Source: JAUVKT01 sp964634565
GTDB taxonomy: Bacteria > Bacteroidota > Bacteroidia > Bacteroidales > VadinHA17
Assembly: GCA_964634565.1 (NCBI GenBank)
Contig: CAZWLP010000003.1
Span: 1-64,000, forward strand
Direction of reading: 5' to 3'
DNA: 64,000 nt
Part shown: piece after piece, positions 35,821-43,428 of the stretch
Position numbering within the stretch: the first letter of the stretch is position 1
How the letters are laid out: the number at the start of each line of letters is the position of its first letter
Made by a program: the position numbers and the translations under genes
The notes under the pieces: model-generated
The model's input: the letters and a program-made list of their open reading frames with translations, nothing else
The model's database searches: none
What the model was told of the DNA's origin: nothing

Positions 35821-36303
35821 TCAGACTACAAGAGCTATATTTCCAATCATTTTCCTCATTGCCATTCTTCCCCGATAAATGTTTGTTTTTACCTGGGCCT
35901 CCGTCTGCCCGGTAATCTTAGATATTTCTATATAAGAATATCCTTCATAATCCCTAAGTAATAATACCGACTTATAGTTGTCGGGTAATTTTTCAAGACA
36001 CCTGTGCAGCACTTCATTCAGGTCGCTATATCCTTCTGTACTTCCTTCCGCCTCAAAGAATTCGTCGCTTACTACCATTCTTTTTTCCTTGCGTATAATA
36101 TCGATCATGGTATTATAGGACGTTGAAAAAAGCCATGCTTTAACCTTTTTGTATTCAAGTCCGTTAATATTTTTCCATAGTTTCTCATAAGCATCCTGGA
36201 CAATGTCTTTTGCCCTCTCCTCATCACCAATACTCTTCAGGATAAAGCGGTAAACCCTATCCGAGTATTCATCAACGGCCCTGTTGTATTCTTTAAGTGT
36301 CAT
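35821..36303 (-). CDS. ECF-type RNA polymerase sigma factor
   Basis: A 160-residue sigma-70 family factor with region 2 (YSDRVYRFILKSIGDEERAKDIVQDAYEKLW) and region 4 (LPDNYKSVLLLRDYEGYSYIEISKITGQTEAQVKTNIYRGR) only, hence ECF class. The start is placed at MTLKEYNRAVDEY (ATG at 36301-36303); longer in-frame starts would add a non-sigma, repeat-derived segment. The anti-sigma-like gene and barrel protein follow in the same direction, forming a three-gene stress or surface-signalling operon. Confidence 0.9.
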   Translation of the reverse strand: MTLKEYNRAVDEYSDRVYRFILKSIGDEERAKDIVQDAYEKLWKNINGLEYKKVKAWLFSTSYNTMIDIIRKEKRMVVSDEFFEAEGSTEGYSDLNEVLHRCLEKLPDNYKSVLLLRDYEGYSYIEISKITGQTEAQVKTNIYRGRMAMRKMIGNIALVV

Positions 36304-36726
36304 ACTGTATGTTACAATCTTAAGACGGATAAAGTTCTGAAAAGTTTCAGGAAAAATGTATAAAATGGGTTTTAAAATATTGAAAAGCCTGAGAATAGGT
36401 TTAAGTGGTTTAAGAGTCCCGGACGTGTAAGCAGCGTGGGGCAAATGGTACGGGGTTGCCAGCCCATGGCTGGCTATTGGCCGGTAGCGTTGAAAGGCAA
36501 CCCAGTCCCCTGCTCTTTGCTCTGTACCCCTTGCTCTTTGCCCTTACCCCGGTTTCCGGTCTTCTTATATATTTTCCTGGCAGTAAGATATATTTTTCCC
36601 ATCAATATGTATATCTTAGTGTCTGCGATACAATCCGTGCAACAAACAAATACATCCAATATAATATATTAGTTTAATGCACCATTGTGTCCTTATTTCT
36701 AAGTTAGAAACAATATTTACAACTCG
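36304..36726. other. 423-base non-coding stretch with repeat-like sequence
   Basis: Upstream of the sigma factor and of the divergent barrel pair. It contains a nested inverted repeat (36453-36503) and pyrimidine-rich words such as CCTGCTCTTTGCTC and CCTTGCTCTTTGCCC (about 36507-36552). Short frames here encode only translations of these words and are not real genes. The last 60 bases before 36727 are AT-rich and probably hold that gene's promoter, although no perfect TAnnTTTG was found. Confidence 0.7.
36453..36503. repeat. Nested inverted repeat
   Basis: Outer arms GGGTTGCC (36453-36460) and GGCAACCC (36496-36503) are perfect complements. Inside, GCCAGCC and GGCTGGC pair around a CAT-containing loop. 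The structure abuts the CTCTTTGC-type words and looks like the core of a small non-autonomous repeat (REP/MITE-like) rather than a terminator, since no T-tract follows on either strand. Confidence 0.55.
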
Positions 36727-37875
36727 ATGAAACACTTATTCTTAATAATTTTTATCATACTTTTTCCTATTCTTTCTTTCGGACAAAGAGATTACATTTC
36801 TACTGAAAGCACAAAGATTTCAGGGATTAAACTAATAAGAAGTAGAGATCTGGAAAATTCAATGTTCTGTCAGGAAGAAAGAAGCGATAGTATAATAAAA
36901 TACTCACCGTATGAGCTGGAAGAATATGGATTTAAAAATGGCAGAAGTTATATTTCGAAGGATATTCAAATAGCAGACTTATCTAAAAAGGTTTTTCTTG
37001 AATGCTTACAGAAGGGAAAAGCAACTTTATATTATTATAAGGGTAAAAATATTCAAACTTTTTTTATAGAAAAAGATAGTATGCCGTTTGCTGAGCTTCC
37101 AAAGCACAATCCTCAAAATATTAAATATTCCAAACAACTTTTAAATATTACTAAAGATTGTCCTGAAGTTACAGATGCATGTAAACTCGCAGCTTACTCA
37201 AAAAAGTCCTTATCCAAACTGTTTGAAAGATATAATAATTGTGAGCTAAAGCCTTTCCCTCATTTTAAATACGGAATCATAATTGCTTATGTAAATCCAC
37301 GTGTAACTCTGTCAAATGAAAAGAAATATGAGGTTCCATTTATACCTGTCACAAATAATTATTTAGAATACTTTGATTATACTAACGATGGCAGCTTCTC
37401 TTCAGGTATATTTATGGATTATCCAATTCTTGTAAGTGACTATTCCTTACGTATTGAATTGTTATACTCCAGGCACGAATATTCATACAATGAATCAATC
37501 GAGGACAAAGATCTTGATTTAACTGCCAATTATTCTTTAATAAATATACCTGTTCTTATCAGATATACCTATCCTTCAAATAATATTCGTCCATTCGTAA
37601 ACATCGGTTTTAATGCTTCCTATTTAATAAAAAAAGAAACCCTGTTGTATGAGTCGACCATCGAGACAAATACTTTAAACATAAACACAACTGATTTAAA
37701 CTCATTATTTGGCAGCTATCTGATGGGATATGTAATAGGAACCGGGATAGAGCATAAACTAAGGCTTAGAAATTCACTCTTTTTTGAGTTAAGATATATT
37801 CACCAATATGGATTGGACAATCCTAAGTCGATACAACTTGATGGTTTTAATTTATTAACAGGCATAAATTTTTAA
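36727..37875 (+). CDS. Outer membrane beta-barrel family protein, first of a paralogous pair
   Basis: 382 residues with signal peptide MKHLFLIIFIILFPILSFGQ. The N-terminal half has a motif block (KVFLECLQKGKATLYYYKGKNIQTFFIEKD, then YSKQLLNITKDCPEV and LSKLFERYNNC) seen in a family of uncharacterised Bacteroidota surface proteins. The C-terminal half has alternating strands ending in Phe (LLTGINF), as expected of a BAM substrate. The coding sequence is visibly more AT-rich than neighbouring genes. The stop is followed two bases later by the second copy. Confidence 0.7.
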   Translation: MKHLFLIIFIILFPILSFGQRDYISTESTKISGIKLIRSRDLENSMFCQEERSDSIIKYSPYELEEYGFKNGRSYISKDIQIADLSKKVFLECLQKGKATLYYYKGKNIQTFFIEKDSMPFAELPKHNPQNIKYSKQLLNITKDCPEVTDACKLAAYSKKSLSKLFERYNNCELKPFPHFKYGIIIAYVNPRVTLSNEKKYEVPFIPVTNNYLEYFDYTNDGSFSSGIFMDYPILVSDYSLRIELLYSRHEYSYNESIEDKDLDLTANYSLINIPVLIRYTYPSNNIRPFVNIGFNASYLIKKETLLYESTIETNTLNINTTDLNSLFGSYLMGYVIGTGIEHKLRLRNSLFFELRYIHQYGLDNPKSIQLDGFNLLTGINF

Positions 37876-37877
37876 AT

Positions 37878-39125
37878 ATGAAAAACAGAATATTGTTTCT
37901 TGCATTATTAATAATATTAAGTATTAATTCATATTCTCAAATTGCTTTTGAAAATGGATATTTCATTAATGAATCTAATCTAAAAACTGAATGCCTGATT
38001 AAAAATATTGAATGGAAAAGTAATCCAACTGAATTCGAATACAGGCTATCCCCAACTGAGGCTATTCAAGTTGCGAATATTGATACAGTAAAAGAATTTG
38101 GAATTAATGGTTATTCTAAATATATCAGAGCTTTAGTAAAAATAGACAGATCTGGTGATATGCTATCTAATTTGAGTTATGAAAGAAACCCGAATTTTCA
38201 GGAAGAACAGCTATTCCTTAAAGTACTCATTGAGGGCAAGGCATCTTTATTTCTTTATACTGATGGTAGTTTGACTCGATTTTTCTATAAATTGAATGAT
38301 TCTGATATAAGCCAATTAGTCTATAAACGTTATTATCTCGATGAAAATAATATTCAGAACAGTAATAGGCGTATGGCTTATAACAACTATTTTAAGCAAC
38401 AGCTTTTGCTAGACCTAAAGTGCCCGGGAATTAGCTTTGATGATGCTAATAATACCGATTATAACAATAGGGATTTAAAACGCTTCTTCGTAAAATATAA
38501 TGAATGCTCTAATTCTACCTATACCAATTACGATCCAGAACAAAAGAAAGACTTAATTAATTTATCGCTTCGGCCAGGTTTAAATTATAGCAATTCAATT
38601 ATTCAGGGCCTCCTGTCGGATGAACTGAATACTGATTTTGGAAATAAAGCAACTTTTAGATTAGGAATTGAAGCGGAATTTATTTTACCATATAATAGAA
38701 GCAAATGGAGCGTAATTTTCGAGCCAGGCTATCATTCTTACAAGGCAGAAGAAAGAAGAGAATCAAGCACTGTTGTTGGTGATACACTTGTCTCAGATAT
38801 AAATTATCAGTCTATCGATTTTTTACTTGGCCTTAGATATTATTTCTTTTTAAATGATGTATCAAAAATCTTTATAAACCTTTCATACATATACGATTAT
38901 TCTTATAATTCAGATATTAAGTTCAAGAGGATTGATGGTTCTATATTTAACGAATTCGGAATTGAGCATAGAGGAGGAAACCTGGCTCTGGGATTTGGTT
39001 ATAAATATAAAGACCGATATAGTTTAGAAATGCAATATCAGACAAATCGTGAATTTTTAAGTAATTCATCCTGGGAATCAGAATATAAAACATTATCAAT
39101 AGTATTTGGATACTCATTATTTTAA
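37878..39125 (+). CDS. Outer membrane beta-barrel family protein, second of a paralogous pair
   Basis: 415 residues, signal peptide MKNRILFLALLIILSINSYSQ. It repeats the motif order of the upstream gene: LFLKVLIEGKASLFLYTDGSLTRFFYKLND, then YFKQQLLLDLKCPGI and LKRFFVKYNEC, followed by a barrel-like half with LGIEAEFILPYNRSKW and the C-terminus SIVFGYSLF. The CLIKNIEWKSNPTEFEYRL segment near the N-terminus is typical of this uncharacterised family, sometimes misnamed in databases. AT-rich like its twin. Downstream lies a pseudogene fragment and repeat words. Confidence 0.7.
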   Translation: MKNRILFLALLIILSINSYSQIAFENGYFINESNLKTECLIKNIEWKSNPTEFEYRLSPTEAIQVANIDTVKEFGINGYSKYIRALVKIDRSGDMLSNLSYERNPNFQEEQLFLKVLIEGKASLFLYTDGSLTRFFYKLNDSDISQLVYKRYYLDENNIQNSNRRMAYNNYFKQQLLLDLKCPGISFDDANNTDYNNRDLKRFFVKYNECSNSTYTNYDPEQKKDLINLSLRPGLNYSNSIIQGLLSDELNTDFGNKATFRLGIEAEFILPYNRSKWSVIFEPGYHSYKAEERRESSTVVGDTLVSDINYQSIDFLLGLRYYFFLNDVSKIFINLSYIYDYSYNSDIKFKRIDGSIFNEFGIEHRGGNLALGFGYKYKDRYSLEMQYQTNREFLSNSSWESEYKTLSIVFGYSLF

Positions 39126-39139
39126 AGATATCCTATAAC

Positions 39140-39370
39140 ATGCGGTCATATTTATTCCCGCAACGATTGAAATTAAGACAGAGAGAATTTGATTTTGTAT
39201 TGATTCAGACAGGTGATGTTACCAATATTGATAGTACTGGTGCAACTTTTCAAGCCAGAATTTCTGATTTAATTGATTCAAAAAATATGAAATCGAAGTA
39301 ATAATATTAACAAACTCTGTCCAAAATGCGGTAAAATCAATAGCGCCATTCCCTTTCGTCCTTTGTCCTT
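39140..39370 (+). pseudogene. STAS-like domain fragment with a frameshift
   Basis: An ATG at 39140 opens 53 codons (stop 39299-39301) containing EFDFVLIQTGDVTNIDSTG, which resembles a STAS core (hydrophobic strand, then the xIDSTG phosphoserine/anchor loop). Adding one base to the A-run near 39282-39286 moves to the frame that continues YEIEVIILTNSVQNAVKSI, the expected next strand and helix of STAS. The fold therefore spans two frames broken at a homopolymer. No transporter or anti-sigma partner precedes it, so this is a remnant, e.g. of a SulP tail or anti-anti-sigma protein. The frame then runs into repeat words. Confidence 0.5.
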
Positions 39371-39554
39371 CGTCTGCCCATTAGTTTCCTGTTTCCCTTT
39401 TAACTTTTCACTTTTTCCTTAAATCCCCTCTGCTGCAGTCTGGCTCCTCGCTAAATTAGCCCACCGTGCTAATTATTAACGCTCAGCCCTGCCTTGAGTC
39501 TTGTGCCTTATAGACTCATTACTCACAACTCACCTCTTGGCCCTTACCTCTTTG
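39302..39554. other. Non-coding remnant and repeat-word stretch
   Basis: Contains the second-frame tail of the STAS-like fragment, then CCTTTCGTCCTTTGTCCTTCG (39351-39371 region) and other pyrimidine-rich words to the end of the DUF1295 gene. No ORF with coding character was found. Confidence 0.6.
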
Positions 39555-40349
39555 CTACAAAACTCCCGGAATTATAGCCTTCCTGTTTTCCGGGTAATCA
39601 GAAAAGGTTTCACGATACCATATATGGTGATGAATTGCCCTTGGGATAAGATTTACAGCAGTCCATATGGCAAAAGATAAACCGGGGAGCGACCATGTCA
39701 TTATTGCAAACCCGGTCCATTCCACTATTTCTCCTCCAAAATTAGGGCAGGAGACTTTTCTATAGAGCCAGTGAGTTGGTATAAAATATCCTTTACCTTT
39801 TTTTCTTCTTAGTCTGATAAGGTGATTGTCGGCCAGCTGGTTTATTATAAACCCCGTAATAAACATGGCGACACCAATTATAAACCTGGGATCACTTATC
39901 CAGGAAGTATCATAAACCCCCTGCCCCATACTCCCTGCTCCCTGCCCCCTGCTCCCTGCCATATACCCCAGCCAGTATCCGTTAATAAATGCATTAACAA
40001 GGTTAAAAACCATAGCCAGCAGCATTATTAATACAGGCATCTGCTTCCCCTTTGTTCGTGTTCTGAGGGGATAGATTAAAACCCTGTTAAGGTAGTGTAT
40101 TACCCAGAATACAAAGAATACCCATATAGGGCCTGCTCCTCGGTTTACCCCTGTAAGAAAAAGAACTGTAAAAAGCGCAAGAGATGGCAGCTCCATAAGC
40201 ATCCATCCTGTACGGTTGTCTATCATTGGTCCCCACGACCTGTCTGAATGTCGTCCATAGGGAGCTTTTACTTTAATTAAAACAGGAAAGAGGACTATTG
40301 CCAGCAATATCCATATTATTACAATAAGTTGATAGCTAAGGGGCGTCAT
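39555..40349 (-). CDS. DUF1295/steroid 5-alpha-reductase-like membrane protein with an in-frame repeat insertion
   Basis: A 264-residue multi-helix protein of the 3-oxo-5-alpha-steroid 4-dehydrogenase C-terminal (DUF1295) type: GYWLGY, LADNHLIRLRRKKGKGYFIPTHWLYRKVSCPNFGGEIVEWTGFA and the end IWYRETFSDYPENRKAIIPGVL are the conserved NADPH-side features. Residues 130-145 read MAGSRGQGAGSMGQGV. This Gly/Gln/Ser-rich piece is encoded by CCCTGCTCCCTGCC-type repeat words (39915-39960), sits in a loop, and keeps the frame. The substrate in this organism is unknown. Confidence 0.82.
   Translation of the reverse strand: MTPLSYQLIVIIWILLAIVLFPVLIKVKAPYGRHSDRSWGPMIDNRTGWMLMELPSLALFTVLFLTGVNRGAGPIWVFFVFWVIHYLNRVLIYPLRTRTKGKQMPVLIMLLAMVFNLVNAFINGYWLGYMAGSRGQGAGSMGQGVYDTSWISDPRFIIGVAMFITGFIINQLADNHLIRLRRKKGKGYFIPTHWLYRKVSCPNFGGEIVEWTGFAIMTWSLPGLSFAIWTAVNLIPRAIHHHIWYRETFSDYPENRKAIIPGVL
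39915..39960. repeat. CCCTGC/CTCCCTGCC repeat words inside a coding region
   Basis: Three to four tandem CTCCCTGC-like words with variants, on the plus strand, antisense to the DUF1295 gene. They are similar in style to the intergenic CTGCTCTTTGC words near 36.5 kb. Confidence 0.7.
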
Positions 40350-40371
40350 TTAATTCTATTGTTATAAGATC

Positions 40372-40935
40372 TTATACTTCCTTATGTCTGAAGCAATCAA
40401 CAAGGTGATCGTTTACCATTCCTGTTGCCTGCATATAAGCATAGATAACAGTTGAGCCAACAAATTTGAATCCTCTTTTTTTCATGTCTTTGCTTATAAG
40501 ATCTGAAAGATCTGTTTTAGCCGGCATATCCTTCATGGTTTTGAAACGGTTAACAATTGGTTTACCGCCGGTAAATAGCCATATATAATTGCTAAAGGAA
40601 TTGAACTCCTGCCTTACCTGCAGAAAAGCCTTTGCATTTGATATTGTTGCCAGTATCTTTAGTTTATTTCTAACAATACCTTTATCATCGAGCAAAAGAT
40701 TAACCTTTGCATTATCATATTTTGCTATCTTGTTATAATTAAAATCATCGAAGGCCCTTCTGAAATTTTCGCGCTTTCGGAGTATTGTAATCCAGCTTAA
40801 TCCGGCCTGGAAGGTTTCAAGAATAAGGAACTCAAATAAAAGATTATCATCGTATACCGGAACACCCCATTCTTTGTCGTGATAATCTATATAGAGCGGG
40901 TCGGTTCCGGCCCAGGGACATCTTGTTTTTATCAT
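40372..40935 (-). CDS. tag: DNA-3-methyladenine glycosylase I
   Basis: Removes 3-methyladenine from alkylated DNA. The 187 residues begin with the Tag signature RCPWAGTDPLYIDYHDKEWGVP and carry the four zinc ligands in the family positions (Cys of RCPW, His of YHDKEWG, His and Cys of NDHLVDCFRH). LILETFQAGLSWITILRKRENFRRAFDDF is the base-recognition helix region. Its start is 125 bases from the end of the repeat/GH16-like gene, which has its own terminator; the DUF1295 gene follows 22 bases downstream. Confidence 0.95.
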   Translation of the reverse strand: MIKTRCPWAGTDPLYIDYHDKEWGVPVYDDNLLFEFLILETFQAGLSWITILRKRENFRRAFDDFNYNKIAKYDNAKVNLLLDDKGIVRNKLKILATISNAKAFLQVRQEFNSFSNYIWLFTGGKPIVNRFKTMKDMPAKTDLSDLISKDMKKRGFKFVGSTVIYAYMQATGMVNDHLVDCFRHKEV

Positions 40936-40947
40936 CTCTTGGGGTTT

Positions 40948-40974
40948 AAAAAACCGGCTCCATCAGGAGCCGGC
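40948..40974 (-). terminator. Factor-independent terminator of the GH16-like gene
   Basis: Perfect 8-bp stem CCGGCTCC / GGAGCCGG with loop ATCA, followed on the minus strand by six T. It lies about 85 bases beyond the stop at 41060 and just upstream of tag. Confidence 0.88.
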
Positions 40975-41059
40975 TAATATTTAATCTTTAAAACTAATAA
41001 CCGAGAATTGCGAGTATGCCTTTGGCTGATAAGTGTTTCGGGCTTGCCGAAGGCAATAT

Positions 41060-42481
41060 CTAATCAACTCCCTTATATACCCTTACCCAATCAACCTCCA
41101 TTGAGGAGCTACCGTGAATTGGCTTTTCCAGTCCGCCTGTAAATACCATATATAATGGTTCCTGGGGCAGATCAGCGGTCTGGGTAAATATTACGACATC
41201 GTTGATTTTCCAGACCATTTTATCGGGAGTCCATTCAAGGGAATAAATAAAGAAATCCTTTCCGTATTTAGAACTGATAGATGTTTTAACAGACTTAGTG
41301 GCACTGCTGAAATAATCTATCCAGACTTTTCCCTTACCGGTGCGGCAGATATCTATATGAGGAGTAATCTTATCTCCAAGCAATCTGAATGCATGAGACG
41401 GACCAACTGCTGTATTAAGTTTAATCTTGGCCTTAAATGTTCCATATTGCTGTCTGAAGCTTTTACTTGTATTTACCAGGCCGGAAGTATAGCCGAATTC
41501 CTTTAGCCTGAAGCCTCCAAGGAGTGGATTCCAGACTTTCCCATCTGCCTTTTGTGGTTTTGTACATATTTGCAAAAGGCTGCTTCTTACCTCTGTATTA
41601 TCTTTATCAGTGTAGCAGTGAAGGTCAGTTTCCTGCGAATAATGGTCTTTAAATAATTTGTCTGCCCAATAATGATTGGTAAGCCATAAGTCTTTGTTAA
41701 GAGATTCACCCTCAAATTCGTCGCTAAAGGTAAGTTCTCTTTTCTTAAGCAGGTCAAATTTATTGGAATCCTTTACCTTGAGGTACCATACTATATCATC
41801 GCTCTTTTTAAGCTTTTCATATTCGTGTTCAGAGATATACATATCTGATTTTTCGAATCTTTTTTTATCCAGCAGGTATTCCTTACGGGATTTAAATTCC
41901 TCAGATGCCAGGTAGTCCTTTAACTCTTCCAGTCTTGAGAGTTTTTGCGAACCATCGATCTGTTTAAAGTTTGCCAGCTCCTTCGAATCCCTGAACTTAT
42001 AATATGCTTTAATATCAGGGTTTGACTTTAAATTATTAAATTCATTCAGCAGTTTCTGGTCGTCTGAGCCTTTAAACTCTTTGGATTTTTGCTTCTGCCT
42101 GAACTCTCCGGATTCTACGATCTTCTTAAGATCTTCATATTTGCTGATCTTATCAGATCCATCAAGTTCATTGAATTTATTGAGCTGTGTCCCATTAAGA
42201 GTTTTAAAATACAGTTTAATGTCTTTTGCTTTTTGAAGCTTCTTAAACTCGTTTTCCTTATGATACTCTTCAGATGTTTTAAAACTAAGACCCTCAATTT
42301 CTTTTTTCTTTGTTTTAAAGTCAGCTGAGTTAACTACTTCATCCAGCTCATTAAATTTCTTTAGTTCATCAGAATCTGAAAAAGTCTTGAATTTTTCAAA
42401 TTCATTTATCAGGTCTATTTCGGCCTGTTCTATCTTGCCTGTTTTTGGGATAAAGCCCAGGGCTAATTTTAGGTTTGCCAT
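41060..42481 (-). CDS. Cytoplasmic repeat protein with a catalytically dead GH16-like C-terminal domain
   Basis: 473 residues without signal peptide (MANLKLALGFIPKTGK). Residues 26-250 hold 3.5 charged helical repeats of about 70 residues starting NEF/HEY (26, 77, 146, 219), with pattern NEFxxLxxxxDIxxYxK, then xxLxxFxxxDGSxKxSxxExLK and SxEFxxxK. Residues 251-473 form a concanavalin-like GH16 module: LTFSDEFEGESLNKDLW, then GTFKAKIKL, YSLEWTPDKMVWKIND and the end MEVDWVRVYKG. The GH16 catalytic motif ExDxxE is replaced by HIDICR (375-380), losing both catalytic glutamates. A binding rather than hydrolytic role is likely. Monocistronic, with its own terminator. Confidence 0.78.
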   Translation of the reverse strand: MANLKLALGFIPKTGKIEQAEIDLINEFEKFKTFSDSDELKKFNELDEVVNSADFKTKKKEIEGLSFKTSEEYHKENEFKKLQKAKDIKLYFKTLNGTQLNKFNELDGSDKISKYEDLKKIVESGEFRQKQKSKEFKGSDDQKLLNEFNNLKSNPDIKAYYKFRDSKELANFKQIDGSQKLSRLEELKDYLASEEFKSRKEYLLDKKRFEKSDMYISEHEYEKLKKSDDIVWYLKVKDSNKFDLLKKRELTFSDEFEGESLNKDLWLTNHYWADKLFKDHYSQETDLHCYTDKDNTEVRSSLLQICTKPQKADGKVWNPLLGGFRLKEFGYTSGLVNTSKSFRQQYGTFKAKIKLNTAVGPSHAFRLLGDKITPHIDICRTGKGKVWIDYFSSATKSVKTSISSKYGKDFFIYSLEWTPDKMVWKINDVVIFTQTADLPQEPLYMVFTGGLEKPIHGSSSMEVDWVRVYKGVD

Positions 42482-42766
42482 AGCTAGGTGTTTTTTGCTT
42501 TGTTGGTTAAAGATACAAATTCTTTTTTAAAACAGACAAAAGACTAAAGACGAAGGACAAAAGCGTTAATTGAACAATTGGTCATAGTATAAATTTATTT
42601 ATGGCTAATGCGCCATTATTATAAGATTAAGCAGCAACTATTTTGTATGAACGGGATTAAATATTAATATATTTATTAATATAAAGTGCTATATAGCAAT
42701 ACGATACGATAAATCTGAATTTTTTTATGTAAAATACTTGACAGAGGGGGTATTATTGTTTTATAT
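42482..42766. other. Intergenic region between divergent genes, with a repeat word
   Basis: Contains GACTAAAGACGAAGGACAAAAG at about 42542-42563 near the start of the GH16-like gene, then AT-rich sequence leading to the tetR promoter. No gene or RNA was recognised. Confidence 0.6.
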
Positions 42767-42769
42767 TTG
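42738..42769 (+). promoter_or_regulatory. Promoter of the TetR-ABC operon
   Basis: TTG at 42738-42740 and TATATTTG at 42762-42769, separated by 21 bases, match the Bacteroidota TTTG-N19-21-TAnnTTTG promoter. This is the only site in the window where both boxes fit. Transcription would begin near 42776, about 63 bases before the tetR start. Confidence 0.65.
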
Positions 42770-42782
42770 AACAGTCGTTCAA
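42767..42782. promoter_or_regulatory. Palindromic operator overlapping the promoter
   Basis: TTGAAC-AGTC-GTTCAA is a perfect 6-bp inverted repeat with a 4-base spacer, overlapping the -7 box by three bases and spanning the expected transcription start. A related half-site set (ACTGAACGCTTAAT, about 42815-42828) follows before tetR. Placement suggests autorepression by the TetR protein. Confidence 0.6.
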
Positions 42783-42838
42783 TTAAAGACGATTTTATTT
42801 TTTTCCATATAAATGACTGAACGCTTAATCAAAAATAT

Positions 42839-43417
42839 ATGTCACCCAGGACCAAACAACAATTTAGAGAGATAAGGGAAGGAAAAAAGGCTCTGATAAT
42901 GGGAGTGGCCCTTGAGCTATTTGCCGAAGAGGGTTTTCACAGTGCATCTATAAGTAAGATATCTGCAAGGGCCGGTATATCTAAAGGATTGCTGTATAAT
43001 TATTTTGAAAGCAAAGAACACCTTATAAAGGAGATAATTGAGGATGGCCTTGACCGTGTCTTTGATATGCTTGATCCCAATAGGGATGGTATAGTAACAA
43101 GGCAGGAGATGCAGGCCTTTATTGAATTAATGTTTGATATGATGAGATCTAACCTTAAATTCTGGTCCTTATATTTGTCTCTTATGCTGCAGCCTCCTGT
43201 TCTTGAACTGGTAAGGGATAGAATTGAAAAGCTCTATAGCAGCTATATCCCTATGCTCACAAAATATTTTGAGGCACTGGGGCATGAAGATCCATTGACC
43301 GATGCCTATATCTTCGGCTCTCTTCTTGATGGAGTAGGGTTTGGTATAATAACTAATCCTGAGAATTTTCCACTTGAAAAAGTTAAAAACAGACTGATAC
43401 AATTATACTGCTCATAA
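42839..43417 (+). CDS. TetR/AcrR-family transcriptional regulator
   Basis: A 192-residue regulator with the TetR DNA-binding domain: ALIMGVALELFAEEGFHSASISKISARAGISKGLLYNYFESKEHLIKEI (residues 19-67), including the HTH and the YNYFxSKExL signature. The C-terminal ligand domain contains a long hydrophobic helix (FIELMFDMMRSNLKFWSLYLSLML). It is the first gene of a tight six-gene operon, with 11-base spacing to the next gene, and lies under its own palindromic operator. The ligand is likely a hydrophobic or envelope compound handled by the transporter; that is inference. Confidence 0.92.
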   Translation: MSPRTKQQFREIREGKKALIMGVALELFAEEGFHSASISKISARAGISKGLLYNYFESKEHLIKEIIEDGLDRVFDMLDPNRDGIVTRQEMQAFIELMFDMMRSNLKFWSLYLSLMLQPPVLELVRDRIEKLYSSYIPMLTKYFEALGHEDPLTDAYIFGSLLDGVGFGIITNPENFPLEKVKNRLIQLYCS

Positions 43418-43428
43418 AATCTTCTAAT

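Noticed and set aside
36474..36659. Minus-strand frame with KGKEQGVQSKEQGTG
   Set aside because: It is a translation of intergenic repeat words with no start context or coding character.
39351..39371. Short repeated words as a CRISPR array
   Set aside because: Words are under 20 bases, degenerate, without regular unique spacers or cas genes.
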